Positions 27,624 to 36,977 are shown, counted from the first letter of the stretch. The stretch: DNA of 64,000 bases from Planctomycetota bacterium (GCA_020853575.1 JADYYP010000017.1:158670-222669), one strand, 5' to 3'. Program-made: numbers and translations. The notes: generated by a model from the sequence alone, not told the origin.

Positions 27624-28384
27624 TTGGCACCTCCTTGGGGCGCGCGGCGGAAGCGCGCGATCACGGCCGTTCCGATCGCCGGCAGCGCGGCTTCGTTGGC
27701 CGAATAGGACGTGTCGTCGAGTCCGGCGGCGTTGGGGTTTTCGAGCAAGCTCGAGGCATCGTGGTAGGTGACGACCAGGCTCTTCACCGCGTCCGCGGCG
27801 AACGAAACTCGACCCTCGCGCTCGGGCAGCGGCTGCTCGATCGAGCCGGCGAAGATCCACGGTGCGCGCGCCATCGGAGCGCCGCGCGCATCGTCCCAGA
27901 TCCAGTCCTCGGCGTGCGCCCGTTGCTCGCGGCCTTGCGCGTCGCGCCAAGTGAGCTCGATTTCGACCGGCGCTCCCGTCGGATCGCGGTACTCGCCTTC
28001 GCCGCCGAACACCACCGGTGTTCCTGGCTCGAGCCCCAGCGCGAGCAGCCCCGCTTGCAGAGCACTCGGCACGCAGTCGAGCACGACGATCGACTCGTGC
28101 AGCTTGCCTTCCGGCGCGCACGCGAAAACCTCGACCGCTCCGCTGCGCATGTTGACGCGCCCCTCGACCGCCACGCAGGCGCGCTCGATGTCCAGCTGCA
28201 CGCCGAGCCCGGCGAGCAACTCGACGAACGCGTCGCGCTCGGGCACTGCGCGCGCTGCCGCGGGTTCGTCGGCGGTCGGCGGCGGCGTGGACGGTCCGTG
28301 CTGGTCGAGGGCGGCGCAGCTCGCGAGTGCGGAGCTCGCGAGCAAAGCGAGCCAGGGTCGGTGTGAGGCCAACGTCGAAGTCAT
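27620..28384 (-). CDS. YdjY-domain lipoprotein
   Basis: 254 residues from the ATG at 28384, chosen because GGAGG is 9 nt upstream; the ATG three codons earlier abuts that GGAGG. The signal ends in a lipobox (ALASC). The mature part contains the YdjY pattern: a strand with ACVAVEGRVNMRSGAVEVFA, then KLHESIVVLDCVPSALQAGL, GLEPGTPVVFGG and a domain of beta strands with IELTWRDAQGREQ. YdjY proteins are found next to ferredoxin or cyclase-like genes and have no known activity. It precedes the toroid gene with a 4-bp overlap, so the two likely form an envelope pair. Confidence 0.82.
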   Translation of the reverse strand: MTSTLASHRPWLALLASSALASCAALDQHGPSTPPPTADEPAAARAVPERDAFVELLAGLGVQLDIERACVAVEGRVNMRSGAVEVFACAPEGKLHESIVVLDCVPSALQAGLLALGLEPGTPVVFGGEGEYRDPTGAPVEIELTWRDAQGREQRAHAEDWIWDDARGAPMARAPWIFAGSIEQPLPEREGRVSFAADAVKSLVVTYHDASSLLENPNAAGLDDTSYSANEAALPAIGTAVIARFRRAPQGGAK

Positions 28385-28714
28385 GGGGAGCATCCTCCAG
28401 TTCCAACGGCAGCGAGGGCAAGGGACTCGCGTTCGAGGCCGTGCCGCTCCCTTGGAGCGCAGCGCGACCGGCCACGGAATACGTTGGAGTTCGCAATCCG
28501 GTGCACGGCGGCGGACGTCGGCGTTTGGCGCGCCTCCCCAATGGCAGCGGGCCCACTCGCGTGGGCCCGCGCCGACTCATCGCCGCCGCAACGCGCGACG
28601 GCGCCCTGCGGTCAGGCCGCGTGGAGCACTCGCGAGCTCGACGCCCAACGCCCGTTGGAGAGCATTGCGGTCGAAGGGCTCGAGTCGTGGGTCTCCATCG
28701 CGGGCCTCGTCGTC
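28385..28714. other. 330-bp gap between same-strand genes
   Basis: No gene is seen. It holds the end of the PKD/toroid transcript (hairpin 28547-28570) and the upstream region of the YdjY gene. Confidence 0.6.
28547..28570 (-). terminator. Perfect 10-bp hairpin after the PKD/toroid gene
   Basis: Arms 28547-28556 and 28561-28570 pair perfectly around a 4-nt loop. It lies about 145 bp past the stop codon of the minus-strand gene ending at 28715. No T-run. Confidence 0.55.
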
Positions 28715-31513
28715 TCAGCGTCGGACGGTGATCCAGTCCGTCAGCGAGAGCGACTCACCCATGTAGGTCTTGGCCGTGACGATCACGGTCACGAGTTGCC
28801 CATCCGGCAAGCTCCCCAACTTGAAGCGGCTGCGCAGAGCGCGGGCGTTCGCGCGCAGCGTCAAGTCGAGGTGGCCATCCGCACCGAGCGCTTCGCACGG
28901 GCCGTTCTGGCCGTAGTACGGAGCGGTGACGTCGACGTACGCGAAGCTCGTCAGGTACTGGCCGAGCTTGAGCGGCAGCCCAACGCGGTCAGCGCGGCGC
29001 ACGAGCACCGTGGACGGATCGATGTCCATCGCCGAGTTGCGCCACGTGCCGGGGATGGTGATGTCGAAGTACGGAGTCGACGGACCGATCTCGTTCGGGC
29101 AGCTGTTGGGCTGCATGTCGAGCGTCAGCGCGCCACCCTGTCCACCCGGGCTGAGCAGCGTGATCGTCTGATCGCACGACAGGCTGGAGCCGCACCCGTC
29201 GGTCAAGCTCCAACGACGCGTGATCACGACCTCGGGCGCGCCCGGATTCTGCGGCGTGTTGGGCACGACGCTGATGTCCGTGTAGCCGAGCTGGATGCCC
29301 AGCGTGCAGTTGTCGGTGTAGGTCGCCGTGCCGGTGTGGCTCGGATCGGCCTGTCCGACCGGGATGCCGCCAGCCCAGATCTCGGTGAAGTCCGGCGGGC
29401 AGTTGAGGACCGCCGGAGCGCCCGAGCACGGGTCGTTCGGGCTGAGCACGCGCACGACCGAGAAGTCGACGTTGCTGCCGCCCGCATCGTCGGTCACGCG
29501 CAGCGCGATGTCGTACACGCCCGGTCCGAGCGCCAAGAAATAGCTCGTGGCATCGACCGTCGGACCGGTGGCGTCACTGAAGTTGAGCGGCGGCTGCGGG
29601 CTGAAGTCCCACTCGTAGAGCACGACCGAGCCATCCGGGTCGGACGAGCCGGTGCCGTCGAGGATCCACGGCTGGTAGGCCGGGCAGAACTCGTACGGGC
29701 CTCCCGGATTGGAGTTCGGCGGGAACGGCGGAGGCGTGATGCTGACTTGGCACGACGAGGTCGACTGCAGCGGCACCGGCTGCGTGTCGTCGGTCACGCG
29801 CAAGGTCACGTTGTAGACGCCCTGTGTCGGGTAGCTGTGGATCACGCCGAGCCCGGTGGCGTCGAACGTGCCGTCGCTCTCGAAGTCCCACTCGTAGTTG
29901 ACGATCGAGCGGTTCGCGTCGGGGTGGTACGAGAACGCACCGCTGAAGGAGACCGGGAAGGTCGCGGCGGTGTTCTCGGGGTCGGCCTTGCAGATCGCCA
30001 CGGGACCGACGCTGACGATCGTGCTCGAGAGGACGATCGTCGACCAAGCGGTGGCGATGTCGTCGACGACCCAGTAGCCGTCCCAAGAACCATCACCCTG
30101 CTGCAGGTTGACCAGGCGGCGCGCGAGGCCGTCGACCGGATCACCCAGCGCCGTTTGCGCGCGATACCAGTCGAACGACGTCGAGCCGCTGTGCAGCGTC
30201 TGCACCGGCGTCGGCACGGCCAAGCGCATCGCCTTGGCGGCCGCGAACATGCCGTAGATGCGGTTGTTCAGCGTCAACGTATTCCAGTTGCGCACCATGT
30301 AGGCCTGCGCGGCGTCGAAGCGCGGGTCGCTGCTGGGGATGTCGGCCAGCACGAGTTGCACGATGCCCGAAGGCGTCGTGTTCATCATCGCGACGTCGAC
30401 GTTCGAGAACTGACCCGAGTACCCGAAGTGGCCGTCGGAACCCGCGAACGACCCGTCGCGGTACTGCGAGTAGGCCAGCCAGTAGTTGAGGTTCTCGTCC
30501 TTGACGAACTGCGGCACGACACTGCCGAAGACGCGCTCGGCGGCGATGCCACCGATGGCCATCCACTGGCACGCCGAGTTGTCCGCGTCGGCATTGAACG
30601 AGTAGCGCCAACCGCCGCGCGCCCAGCTGTTCTCCGACTGACCCCACGAGTACATGTCGATCATGTCCTGCACGATCGTCGCGTAGGTCTTGCCGAGCAC
30701 TTCCGGGCTCGGTCCAGTGCTGGCGACGAGGTTGGGTGCGTTGCTGGCGACGATGGCGTCGATCACTTGACCGCCGACGTAGATCGCCGAGCCCGCATAC
30801 GGCGCTTGCAGGCCGATGCCGTTGCCGTTGACGTCCGGATTGCCGTAGGGCTGCGCCGCGATCGCCACCGGCTGCAACTCGGTCATCAGGTGCGCGAGTC
30901 CGCGCTGCACGTCGTCGACGTACGGGTCTTCCGCGCCGTTGCCGGTCGGCAGGTGCCCGTGGATTTCCATCGCTTGCACGGCCGAGGCCGTCGCGGCCGC
31001 GGAGCTCTGCGCGGACCAGTACCCGGTCGGAACACCGCCGACGCTCGACAGCGTCTGGCGTTTGTGGAGGTTCCACAGTCCGCGGTCGATCGCCATGTCG
31101 ACCTCGACGTCGAGGGACTGCGCCAACACCACCACGCGGAACGTGTCGCTCTTCTGAGTGCCGCACGAATCGGTCACGGTCAGAGTCGCGGTGTAGGGCT
31201 GGTTGTTCACGCCGGTGTAGGCGTAGTTGAGCTCGAGCACGCGCGGGTTGCCCACCGAGACGCTCACCGGCGCGCTGCCGTCACCCGGATCCCACACGGC
31301 GCTGGTGAGCGGGCAGCCCGGCGCTGGGAGCGCGACACCTTGCAGCGTCAGCGTGGCACCGCTGTAGACCTGGTGCGGCTGGGTCGGGTCCCCACGCCAG
31401 GGAACGGTCTTGACTTCGAGCACCTGCGCGCTCGCGGCACCGCACAGCAGCGCGACCGCGAGCAGCGCACGGCTCGACATTCCGTGCGCCGAGTGCATTC
31501 GTTGCGAACGCAT
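28715..31513 (-). CDS. Large secreted protein: PKD domains plus alpha/alpha toroid
   Basis: 932 residues from the ATG at 31513 (AGGAC lies 8 nt upstream; another ATG is two codons earlier). A signal peptide (MSSRALLAVALLCGAASA) is followed by a PKD-like beta-sandwich (about 35-130, with DPGDGSAPVSVSVG). Residues about 135-470 form helix pairs of the squalene cyclase/prenyltransferase type (YWSAQSSAAATASAVQAMEI, ARGGWRYSFNADADNSACQW, LQQGDGSWDGYWVVDDIA). Two PKD domains follow (YEWDFESDGTFDATGLGVIH and VLYEWDFSPQPP), then a HYR-like segment with Cys pairs and a beta domain. It is exported and probably binds or handles a polymer; no cyclase active site (DxDD) is seen. Confidence 0.85.
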   Translation of the reverse strand: MRSQRMHSAHGMSSRALLAVALLCGAASAQVLEVKTVPWRGDPTQPHQVYSGATLTLQGVALPAPGCPLTSAVWDPGDGSAPVSVSVGNPRVLELNYAYTGVNNQPYTATLTVTDSCGTQKSDTFRVVVLAQSLDVEVDMAIDRGLWNLHKRQTLSSVGGVPTGYWSAQSSAAATASAVQAMEIHGHLPTGNGAEDPYVDDVQRGLAHLMTELQPVAIAAQPYGNPDVNGNGIGLQAPYAGSAIYVGGQVIDAIVASNAPNLVASTGPSPEVLGKTYATIVQDMIDMYSWGQSENSWARGGWRYSFNADADNSACQWMAIGGIAAERVFGSVVPQFVKDENLNYWLAYSQYRDGSFAGSDGHFGYSGQFSNVDVAMMNTTPSGIVQLVLADIPSSDPRFDAAQAYMVRNWNTLTLNNRIYGMFAAAKAMRLAVPTPVQTLHSGSTSFDWYRAQTALGDPVDGLARRLVNLQQGDGSWDGYWVVDDIATAWSTIVLSSTIVSVGPVAICKADPENTAATFPVSFSGAFSYHPDANRSIVNYEWDFESDGTFDATGLGVIHSYPTQGVYNVTLRVTDDTQPVPLQSTSSCQVSITPPPFPPNSNPGGPYEFCPAYQPWILDGTGSSDPDGSVVLYEWDFSPQPPLNFSDATGPTVDATSYFLALGPGVYDIALRVTDDAGGSNVDFSVVRVLSPNDPCSGAPAVLNCPPDFTEIWAGGIPVGQADPSHTGTATYTDNCTLGIQLGYTDISVVPNTPQNPGAPEVVITRRWSLTDGCGSSLSCDQTITLLSPGGQGGALTLDMQPNSCPNEIGPSTPYFDITIPGTWRNSAMDIDPSTVLVRRADRVGLPLKLGQYLTSFAYVDVTAPYYGQNGPCEALGADGHLDLTLRANARALRSRFKLGSLPDGQLVTVIVTAKTYMGESLSLTDWITVRR

Positions 31514-31850
31514 GATCATTCGTCCTGTCTTCGAGCCACGGGAGTTCGAGCAGCGGGGGAGTACTGCGGGGTCGGGCGATGTCGCCGTGCGCTGGCTCTC
31601 GATGACGCGCGGGACGTCTCCGAAGCAGACGTCTCCTCCTGGAACGACGGTATCCTAGGAACTCGGATTTGGCTGCGCCGGTGGGCACAGAACGCAGGAG
31701 CGTGCGCACTTCGAAGCTACGCACTCTGCGTAGGACTTCTCTTCCACGGCTCGCGCCGGCGCGAGCCGCGGCCAGGCGCGGCGAAGTCCGCCGGGGGAGC
31801 GTCGGCTTCGCGGGTCGAGAGTCGGCGCGGCGGAAAGGCCGCGGCGTCCG

Positions 31851-31890
31851 CGGGAGGCGCCCCGGCAAAGCGGGAGGCGCCCCGGGAAAG
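31851..31890. repeat. 20-bp tandem repeat, two copies
   Basis: Copies at 31851-31870 and 31871-31890 differ by one base (GGCAAAG versus GGGAAAG at the end). They abut a hairpin at 31896-31929. Confidence 0.9.
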
Positions 31891-31895
31891 AAAGG

Positions 31896-31929
31896 GGGCC
31901 GGTGAACCGCCGAAGCGTTTCACCGGCCC
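31896..31929 (-). terminator. 11-bp hairpin with a T-rich tail on the minus strand
   Basis: Arms 31896-31906 and 31919-31929 pair perfectly with a 12-nt loop. Read on the minus strand it is followed by CCTTTCTTTC, the closest thing to an intrinsic terminator tail in the window. It lies about 230 bp past the end of the pseudouridine synthase gene. Confidence 0.6.
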
Positions 31930-32158
31930 GGGAGAGAGACCCCGTTGTGCTTCCCGGGAATCCGCATCGCTCGCATTGACGCGGATCCCTCACAACGAGG
32001 CATCGCGAGAGAGAATACTCGATCCGCGCGCGGCTGTCAGCCGAGTGATGCGCGGCGCAGCGGAAAAAGCATGTATCGAAACAGCCATCCGGGGGGCGAC
32101 GCAACGCGCTCGCTTGCCTGAATCTTCAAACGACTTGCATGTTGCGGAGTGGCGCCGA

Positions 32159-33001
32159 TCAGCGCAGCGCGGCCCACTTGGGCGCCGGGGCTTCGAGAGC
32201 GAGCTCGCGGCCGTCGCGTGGGTGCTCGACGAACAAATGGAAGCCGTGCAGCATCAGCCGCGGCCCGGGTTTGCCGTAGCGCGCGTCACCGACGATCGGA
32301 TGGCCGAGCCAGGCGAGGTGCGCGCGGATCTGATGGCGCCGTCCGGTGTCGAGCTCGACCTCGAGCAACGTCTGCGGCCCGCGCGCCTCGAGCGTCTTGT
32401 AGTGCGTGCGCGCCGGCTTGGACTCCGGACGGTCACCGACGCGCACGAACAGCGCCTGGTCCTCCCACAGGGGTTGGTCGATTCCGCCCGACGCCGGGCG
32501 CGGCGCGCCCTCGACGAGCGCCAGGTAGATCTTGCGCGCCGCATCCCAGCGAGACTGCACCGCCTGTTGGGCCTCGCGCGACTTCGCGAACAAGAGCACG
32601 CCGCTGGTCTCGCGGTCGATGCGGTGCACCGGCCACAGTCGCACGTCGCCGCCGCCGCGCGAGAGGTACTCGCGCAACAGCGCATGGGCCGTGCGCTCGC
32701 GCTCGTCGGGCGAGGCCACGGCCAAGAGCCCCGCGGGCTTGTCGATCGCGATCAGATCCTCGTCCTCGTGCACGATCGCGATGCCGGCCGGAGGGGGCCG
32801 CTGCGCCGCCGCTTGCGCGACGCTCTCCACGCGGACCCGGTCGCCGGCCGCCAGGAGCTCGTTGCGCGACACGCGCCGCTCGTTGACCTGCACGGCACCC
32901 GCGCGCAAACGCTGCTCGAGCGTCGAGCGCTTCCACTCCGGCAGGCAGCGCCGCAGGAACTCGATCAAGCGCACGGGTGCGTCGACTTCGAACTCGAGCA
33001 T
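32159..33001 (-). CDS. RluA-family RNA pseudouridine synthase
   Basis: 280 residues. An N-terminal S4-type domain (VRLIEFLRRCLPEWKRSTLE, then LRAGAVQVNERRVS) binds RNA. The catalytic domain has IVHEDEDLIAIDKPAGLLAV and the active-site motif VHRIDRETSGVLLFAKS with the essential Asp in RxD, followed by RRHQIRAHLAWLGHPIVGD and the C-terminal LMLHGFHLFV. It isomerises uridine in rRNA or tRNA; RluA, RluC and RluD subfamilies cannot be separated by eye. A TAGCCT 6 nt upstream of the ATG suggests a leaderless mRNA. Confidence 0.95.
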   Translation of the reverse strand: MLEFEVDAPVRLIEFLRRCLPEWKRSTLEQRLRAGAVQVNERRVSRNELLAAGDRVRVESVAQAAAQRPPPAGIAIVHEDEDLIAIDKPAGLLAVASPDERERTAHALLREYLSRGGGDVRLWPVHRIDRETSGVLLFAKSREAQQAVQSRWDAARKIYLALVEGAPRPASGGIDQPLWEDQALFVRVGDRPESKPARTHYKTLEARGPQTLLEVELDTGRRHQIRAHLAWLGHPIVGDARYGKPGPRLMLHGFHLFVEHPRDGRELALEAPAPKWAALR

Positions 33002-33007
33002 CGCGCG

Positions 33008-33013
33008 AGGCTA
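33008..33013 (-). promoter_or_regulatory. Candidate -10 element (TAGCCT)
   Basis: TAGCCT on the minus strand, 6 nt ahead of the ATG at 33001; consistent with a leaderless transcript. Confidence 0.4.
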
Positions 33014-33048
33014 ACCAGGAACGGGCCGAATTCGAGCGCTAGAACGCA

Positions 33049-35574
33049 TCAACGCGACTTGGCTCGCTCGCGCATGCGCGCCAGCGATTGCGCGAACTTC
33101 TCGGGCAGCTCCAGGCCGCGGCGCGCGCTCTCCGCCTGGGTGCGCTCGAGCACGGCGAGCGCCTCGGGCACGCGCCCGGCCTTGGCGAGCAGGTTGGCAC
33201 CGTCGATCGCGAACGCGGCCTCCGTGGGTGCGAGCTCGTGAGCCAGTCGCAGTTGCTCGAGCGACAGCGACTCGTCCTTCGCGAAGTAGTGCGCGATCCC
33301 GAGCGCGTAGTGGGCGGCCGCGGAGTGCGGGTCGATGGCCAGCGCGGTGCGTGCGTCGCGGATCGCGCCCTCGAGGTCGCCGCCGGAGCGGCGCGCCGCC
33401 GAGAGCGCGCTCCAGGCCTCGGGGCTGTCGCCAGCGCGCTGCGCGCGGCGCTCGAGCTCGGGCAAGTCCGCGGGCGAGCGCTCGTCGGAGCTCGTCGCGG
33501 CTCGCTCGCGCTCGGCCCACGCAGCGCGCACGGGCGCGCTCTCGTCCAGCGGCGTGTTGAGCAGTCGCTCGCGCGAGAAGAACGGTGCGCAGCCGGCGAG
33601 GGCGACCGTCAACGCGAGGCTCCACAGCGCGGCCTCCGCACGGCGCGCCGCGCGCGCGAGCGCATCGAACCCGAGCGCGGCGAACACGCACAGCGGCACG
33701 ACGACACTCGATGCGTAGACCGCCTTGGCCTGCGCCCAAAACGGCACGTCGAGGTTGAGCGCGGTCCACGCCGCCAGCGTCGCCGCAGGAGTTCCGAGCA
33801 GGATCCAGTCGGCCGTTCGCGGTGCGCGGAAGAAGCGCGCCGACGACACCGCCAGCCCAACCAGCAAGGCCAGCGTCGGCACGAGCGCGAGCAACATGTT
33901 CGCCGCGTTCAGTTGGTAATCCCAGGGAGGCCGCAGGTCGATGCGACCGCTCCCGCCCAACATGCCGTCGCCCCACATCGTCGAGTACGCGGCGTCGAGC
34001 ACGGAGTCGAGCGAGCTGAACAAGGGGCGTCGGAGCGCCGCACCGAAACGTGCGAAGTCGCCCGCGGTGTGCAGTCCCGGATCCTGCCACCACGCGAGCC
34101 CGCTCAACGGGTCGTTGTTCCAGACGAACAGCTTGCCGAAGCGCTGGAAAACCGCCGCGTAGTACCAACCGCACAGCGCCAGAACCGCTAGCGCGCTCAC
34201 ACCCAATCCCCGTAGCCAAACGTGTGGCGAGAACTCGCGCCGCACGACGTGGCGTGCGCCGAGCACGCCGAAGATTACCGCCAGCGCCAGCGCCGCGGAG
34301 AACTTGGTGAGCAGCCCCGCGCCGAGCGCGACACCGAGCCACAAGTGGTCGGTCCAGCTCGCCTGCTCGCGCTGGGCGATGCGCAACGCGCACAGCAGCG
34401 CCGCGGAGACGCACGTCGCCGCCAGGGCCTCGTTCGTCGGGTATTGATACAGGTACAGCGGCATCGGGAGCAGCGCGCCGAACACGCTGCCCGCGAGCGC
34501 CACTTTCGGCCGCTCTCCGAACAGCAGCCGCATCGATGCTGCGATGCAGGCGATCTGCGCGACCCACGCCAGCCACTGCAGTGCCCGCACGACGTGCACG
34601 CTCGACGCGTCGAGTTGCTCGAAGCCGGCGAGTTGGAGCGCGCCGGCCGCCAGCGCGTAGTACAGCGGCGGCTGGTACATCTCCCAGCCTTCGTCGGCGA
34701 AGGGCACGCTCCACGTGGCGCGCATGTGGTCGACGTACTCGACGTGCGCGCGAGCGTCGAAGCCGGCCTCGATCGAGAGCTCGCGGTTGTGCCAGAACAA
34801 CGCTGCGCCTGCGGCAGCGGCGACGGCGACGACCGCGGCGACCGAGCGCGCGCCGAAGTGAGCCGGTGCGCGGCGCACGACGCGACCCAGGGCGATCACC
34901 AGCGCGATCGCGATGGTCGCGCACGCCGCCAGCGTTCCGCGGCGCTCGCTCAGCCCGTTCAGCGGGGTGGGGTTGAGTTCCGTCGAGGCCAGCGCGCCCA
35001 TCGCGGAACCGGTGCTCGGTGTGCTCCATGCGGACATCGGTTCGGTCGCGAGGCGCACCGGCCGCTCGGCGGAGCCCGCGCAGCTGGCGCGCCAGGTGCT
35101 GTCGCTCGCGATCCGCTGACCGTCGCACTCCAGCGTGGCCCACACGGCAGCCGGGCCGAAGGCCGTGCGCGCGCGCAGCTCGATCTCGTTCACGCCGGGT
35201 TGGAGCAGCTGCGCGACATCGCAGGCCGCGGCGCGCTTCCAACTCGCTCGCGCATCCGCGTCGAGCACGACCGCGCGACCGTTGACGAGCACCTCACCGC
35301 GCTCGCGCAGCCGCACGCGCAACTCGGCGCTGTGCGGGACGTGGGCGAGCTCGAACTCGCGCACGAAGGTGGTCTCCAGCTCCACGCCGGCCCGCACGAA
35401 CGTCGAGGGCGCGCGCGCGAACGTGATCCACTGCGCGCCGTCGGCCTCGGGCAGGAACGGTGTGCGCGGATCCGAGCGCGCCTTGCGCACCAGGTACAGC
35501 GCGACGAAGGCCAGCACCGCCGCGACGACGATCACCGTCCAACGGCTGGCGTGACGCGTGGGGGACGGATCCAA
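33049..35574 (-). CDS. GT-C (ArnT/PMT-like) membrane glycosyltransferase with C-terminal TPRs
   Basis: 841 residues from a TTG at 35574, chosen because GGAG lies just upstream and the first membrane helix (WTVIVVAAVLAFVALYLV) begins 12 residues later; no ATG fits. A periplasmic beta domain (about 40-190) precedes a polytopic core. The loop after a membrane helix has GFDARAHVEYVDHMRATWSV and EGWEMYQPPLYYALAAGALQ, the acidic and P-P-L-Y-Y pattern of GT39/GT83 lipid-phosphate-sugar glycosyltransferases. The last 150 residues are TPR-like (DARTALAIDPHSAAAHYALGI). It probably glycosylates protein or lipid on the outer face of the inner membrane using a polyprenyl-phosphate sugar. Confidence 0.82.
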   Translation of the reverse strand: MDPSPTRHASRWTVIVVAAVLAFVALYLVRKARSDPRTPFLPEADGAQWITFARAPSTFVRAGVELETTFVREFELAHVPHSAELRVRLRERGEVLVNGRAVVLDADARASWKRAAACDVAQLLQPGVNEIELRARTAFGPAAVWATLECDGQRIASDSTWRASCAGSAERPVRLATEPMSAWSTPSTGSAMGALASTELNPTPLNGLSERRGTLAACATIAIALVIALGRVVRRAPAHFGARSVAAVVAVAAAAGAALFWHNRELSIEAGFDARAHVEYVDHMRATWSVPFADEGWEMYQPPLYYALAAGALQLAGFEQLDASSVHVVRALQWLAWVAQIACIAASMRLLFGERPKVALAGSVFGALLPMPLYLYQYPTNEALAATCVSAALLCALRIAQREQASWTDHLWLGVALGAGLLTKFSAALALAVIFGVLGARHVVRREFSPHVWLRGLGVSALAVLALCGWYYAAVFQRFGKLFVWNNDPLSGLAWWQDPGLHTAGDFARFGAALRRPLFSSLDSVLDAAYSTMWGDGMLGGSGRIDLRPPWDYQLNAANMLLALVPTLALLVGLAVSSARFFRAPRTADWILLGTPAATLAAWTALNLDVPFWAQAKAVYASSVVVPLCVFAALGFDALARAARRAEAALWSLALTVALAGCAPFFSRERLLNTPLDESAPVRAAWAERERAATSSDERSPADLPELERRAQRAGDSPEAWSALSAARRSGGDLEGAIRDARTALAIDPHSAAAHYALGIAHYFAKDESLSLEQLRLAHELAPTEAAFAIDGANLLAKAGRVPEALAVLERTQAESARRGLELPEKFAQSLARMRERAKSR

Positions 35575-35591
35575 GGGGAGCTCCGCGCGGG

Positions 35592-35597
35592 ATCGTA
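35592..35597 (-). promoter_or_regulatory. Candidate -10 element (GC-TACGAT)
   Basis: TACGAT preceded by GC on the minus strand, 17 nt ahead of the chosen TTG start at 35574, with GGAG between them. Confidence 0.4.
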
Positions 35598-35763
35598 GCG
35601 CCGGCCGCAGGCCGGGGAAGTCGCGGGACCGCGCCGCGCGGCGTTCGCGGCCCCGGGCCGGCGCGCTCGGAGCTCTCGCCCTTGGGATGCGCGGGGCGCG
35701 TCGCTCAAGCCGCACCCGGATCGTTCCGACGCTCCCCAGCATCCACGCCAGCGAGAACTTCCC

Positions 35764-36726
35764 ATGATCGATCGCTTTGTGCTCCTGATCGGCGCGATGA
35801 AGGCGGGCACGACGGCGCTGTATCGCTACCTCGAGCAACACCCCGAGATCGCGCCTAGCCGCGACAAGGAGCCCGAGGTGCTCAGCAACCCCGAGTTCCA
35901 CCCCGCGCTCATGCCCAAGTACTTGGAGCAGTGGGATTGGATCGCTGGGCGCCATCGCTGGGCGCTCGAGGCCTCGACCGGCTACACCAAGATGCCCGTG
36001 CGACCCTCGGCGGCGCTGCCCGCGTTCGCGCTGCGGCGCGAGTGCGGGGCGGAGTTCCGCTTCCTGTACATGGTGCGCGATCCGATCGCGCGCATTCGGT
36101 CGCACTACTTGCACGCGCTGGCCGAGGGCTGGCTCGAGCGCGGCATCCGCGAGGAGTTCAATCCGCGTCCGCTGTTGTTCTCGAACTACCACTTCCAGTT
36201 GGCTCCCTATCTCGCCGCGCACGAGCGCCAGCGCATCCACGTGATGTCCTACGAGGACTTCCAGCGTCGCCCGCTCGAGGTCGCGCGCGGCGTGGCGCGC
36301 TTCCTCGAGATCGACGCGAGCTTCGAGTTCCACGACACCGGGCCGCAGAACTCGAGCGAGCACTTCCGGGCCAAGTTGCTCGGGCGCCTGATCAACCGCA
36401 GCGGTGTGCTGCGCGAGCCGCTCGACCTCGCGGCCTGCGCGCAGCGGCCCTACCGCGAGCTGCGCACGGTGCTCGGCGCGCTGCTCGAGGGCTGCGGATC
36501 GTCGCGCAGCGTGGCCGAGTTCGAGCGCGAACTCGACGAGGCCATCACGCCCACGCCCGAGCTCGTGCAGCGAATCCACGAGTGTCTCGACCGCGATCTC
36601 GAGCGCTTCCGCGACGACTGGGGCATCGACGTGTGGAAGACCGAGAGCACCAAGGCCTGGTCCGACGTGCTCGCGCCGCGCGAGCCGAGCGCCGCCGCAC
36701 GTTCGGCGTGGCTTTCGCATGCCTGA
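35764..36726 (+). CDS. Sulfotransferase
   Basis: 320 residues. The 5'-phosphosulfate loop is intact (LLIGAMKAGTTALYRYLEQH), with Lys and two Thr that bind PAPS. The 3'-phosphate motif is seen in RFLYMVRDPIARIRSHYLHA, where R-x7-S is conserved. Further helices (VMSYEDFQRRPLEVARGVAR, FLEID) match the NodH/HSST-like family. It transfers a sulfate from PAPS to a hydroxyl or amine of a glycan or other acceptor; the acceptor cannot be predicted. It stands between the GT-C enzyme (divergent) and an EF-hand protein; the two glycosyltransferases in the region suggest a sulfated envelope glycan. Confidence 0.93.
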   Translation: MIDRFVLLIGAMKAGTTALYRYLEQHPEIAPSRDKEPEVLSNPEFHPALMPKYLEQWDWIAGRHRWALEASTGYTKMPVRPSAALPAFALRRECGAEFRFLYMVRDPIARIRSHYLHALAEGWLERGIREEFNPRPLLFSNYHFQLAPYLAAHERQRIHVMSYEDFQRRPLEVARGVARFLEIDASFEFHDTGPQNSSEHFRAKLLGRLINRSGVLREPLDLAACAQRPYRELRTVLGALLEGCGSSRSVAEFERELDEAITPTPELVQRIHECLDRDLERFRDDWGIDVWKTESTKAWSDVLAPREPSAAARSAWLSHA

Positions 36727-36901
36727 GCACCCGTGGGGCGCGCACATCGGCCGCGCACGGGGCACCTCGAGCCCGAAAACGATGTTGCTGGATCGAAAGC
36801 CGTGTTCGCGCTCGACGCCCGTCTCCCGCGGACCGCGCGCTGCGCTGAAGAGCTAACGAAACGGAGAGGCCAGCGCCTGTCCGGCGGGCGACGCGGGGAA
36901 G

Positions 36902-36907
36902 TAGACT
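36902..36907 (+). promoter_or_regulatory. Candidate -10 element (TAGACT)
   Basis: TAGACT followed by CTTCG, identical to the element at 17230-17240, 70 nt ahead of the ATG at 36978. Confidence 0.35.
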
Positions 36908-36977
36908 CTTCGCCCCCAATGTTCGGCGCGAGCTGCGGAGTCGTCTGCTTCGAGCGTCCGCCGCGAGGAGTCCCCCC

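Larger units (their letters stand above)
31514..32158. other. 645-bp gap between same-strand genes
   Basis: No convincing gene is found; short frames in this interval are basic and low in complexity. It includes a 20-bp near-perfect tandem repeat (31851-31890) and a hairpin (31896-31929). The start-proximal part should carry the promoter of the PKD/toroid gene; a TAGGAT on the minus strand near 31651-31656 is a possible -10. Confidence 0.55.

Noticed and set aside
26559..31513. Squalene-hopene cyclase or carotenoid/terpene pathway
   Set aside because: The toroid repeats lack the DxDD acid motif and the proteins carry export signals, so terpene cyclisation is not supported.
31669..31905. A small basic protein in the 645-bp gap
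   Set aside because: It starts with TTG without a ribosome-binding site, is made of Arg, Gly and Lys, and half of it encodes the 20-bp repeat.
28484..33241. A 4.7-kb open frame on the plus strand
   Set aside because: It is antisense to the PKD/toroid and pseudouridine synthase genes, whose families are recognised. Its product is Arg/Ala/His-rich without any motif, as expected for the opposite strand of GC-rich genes.
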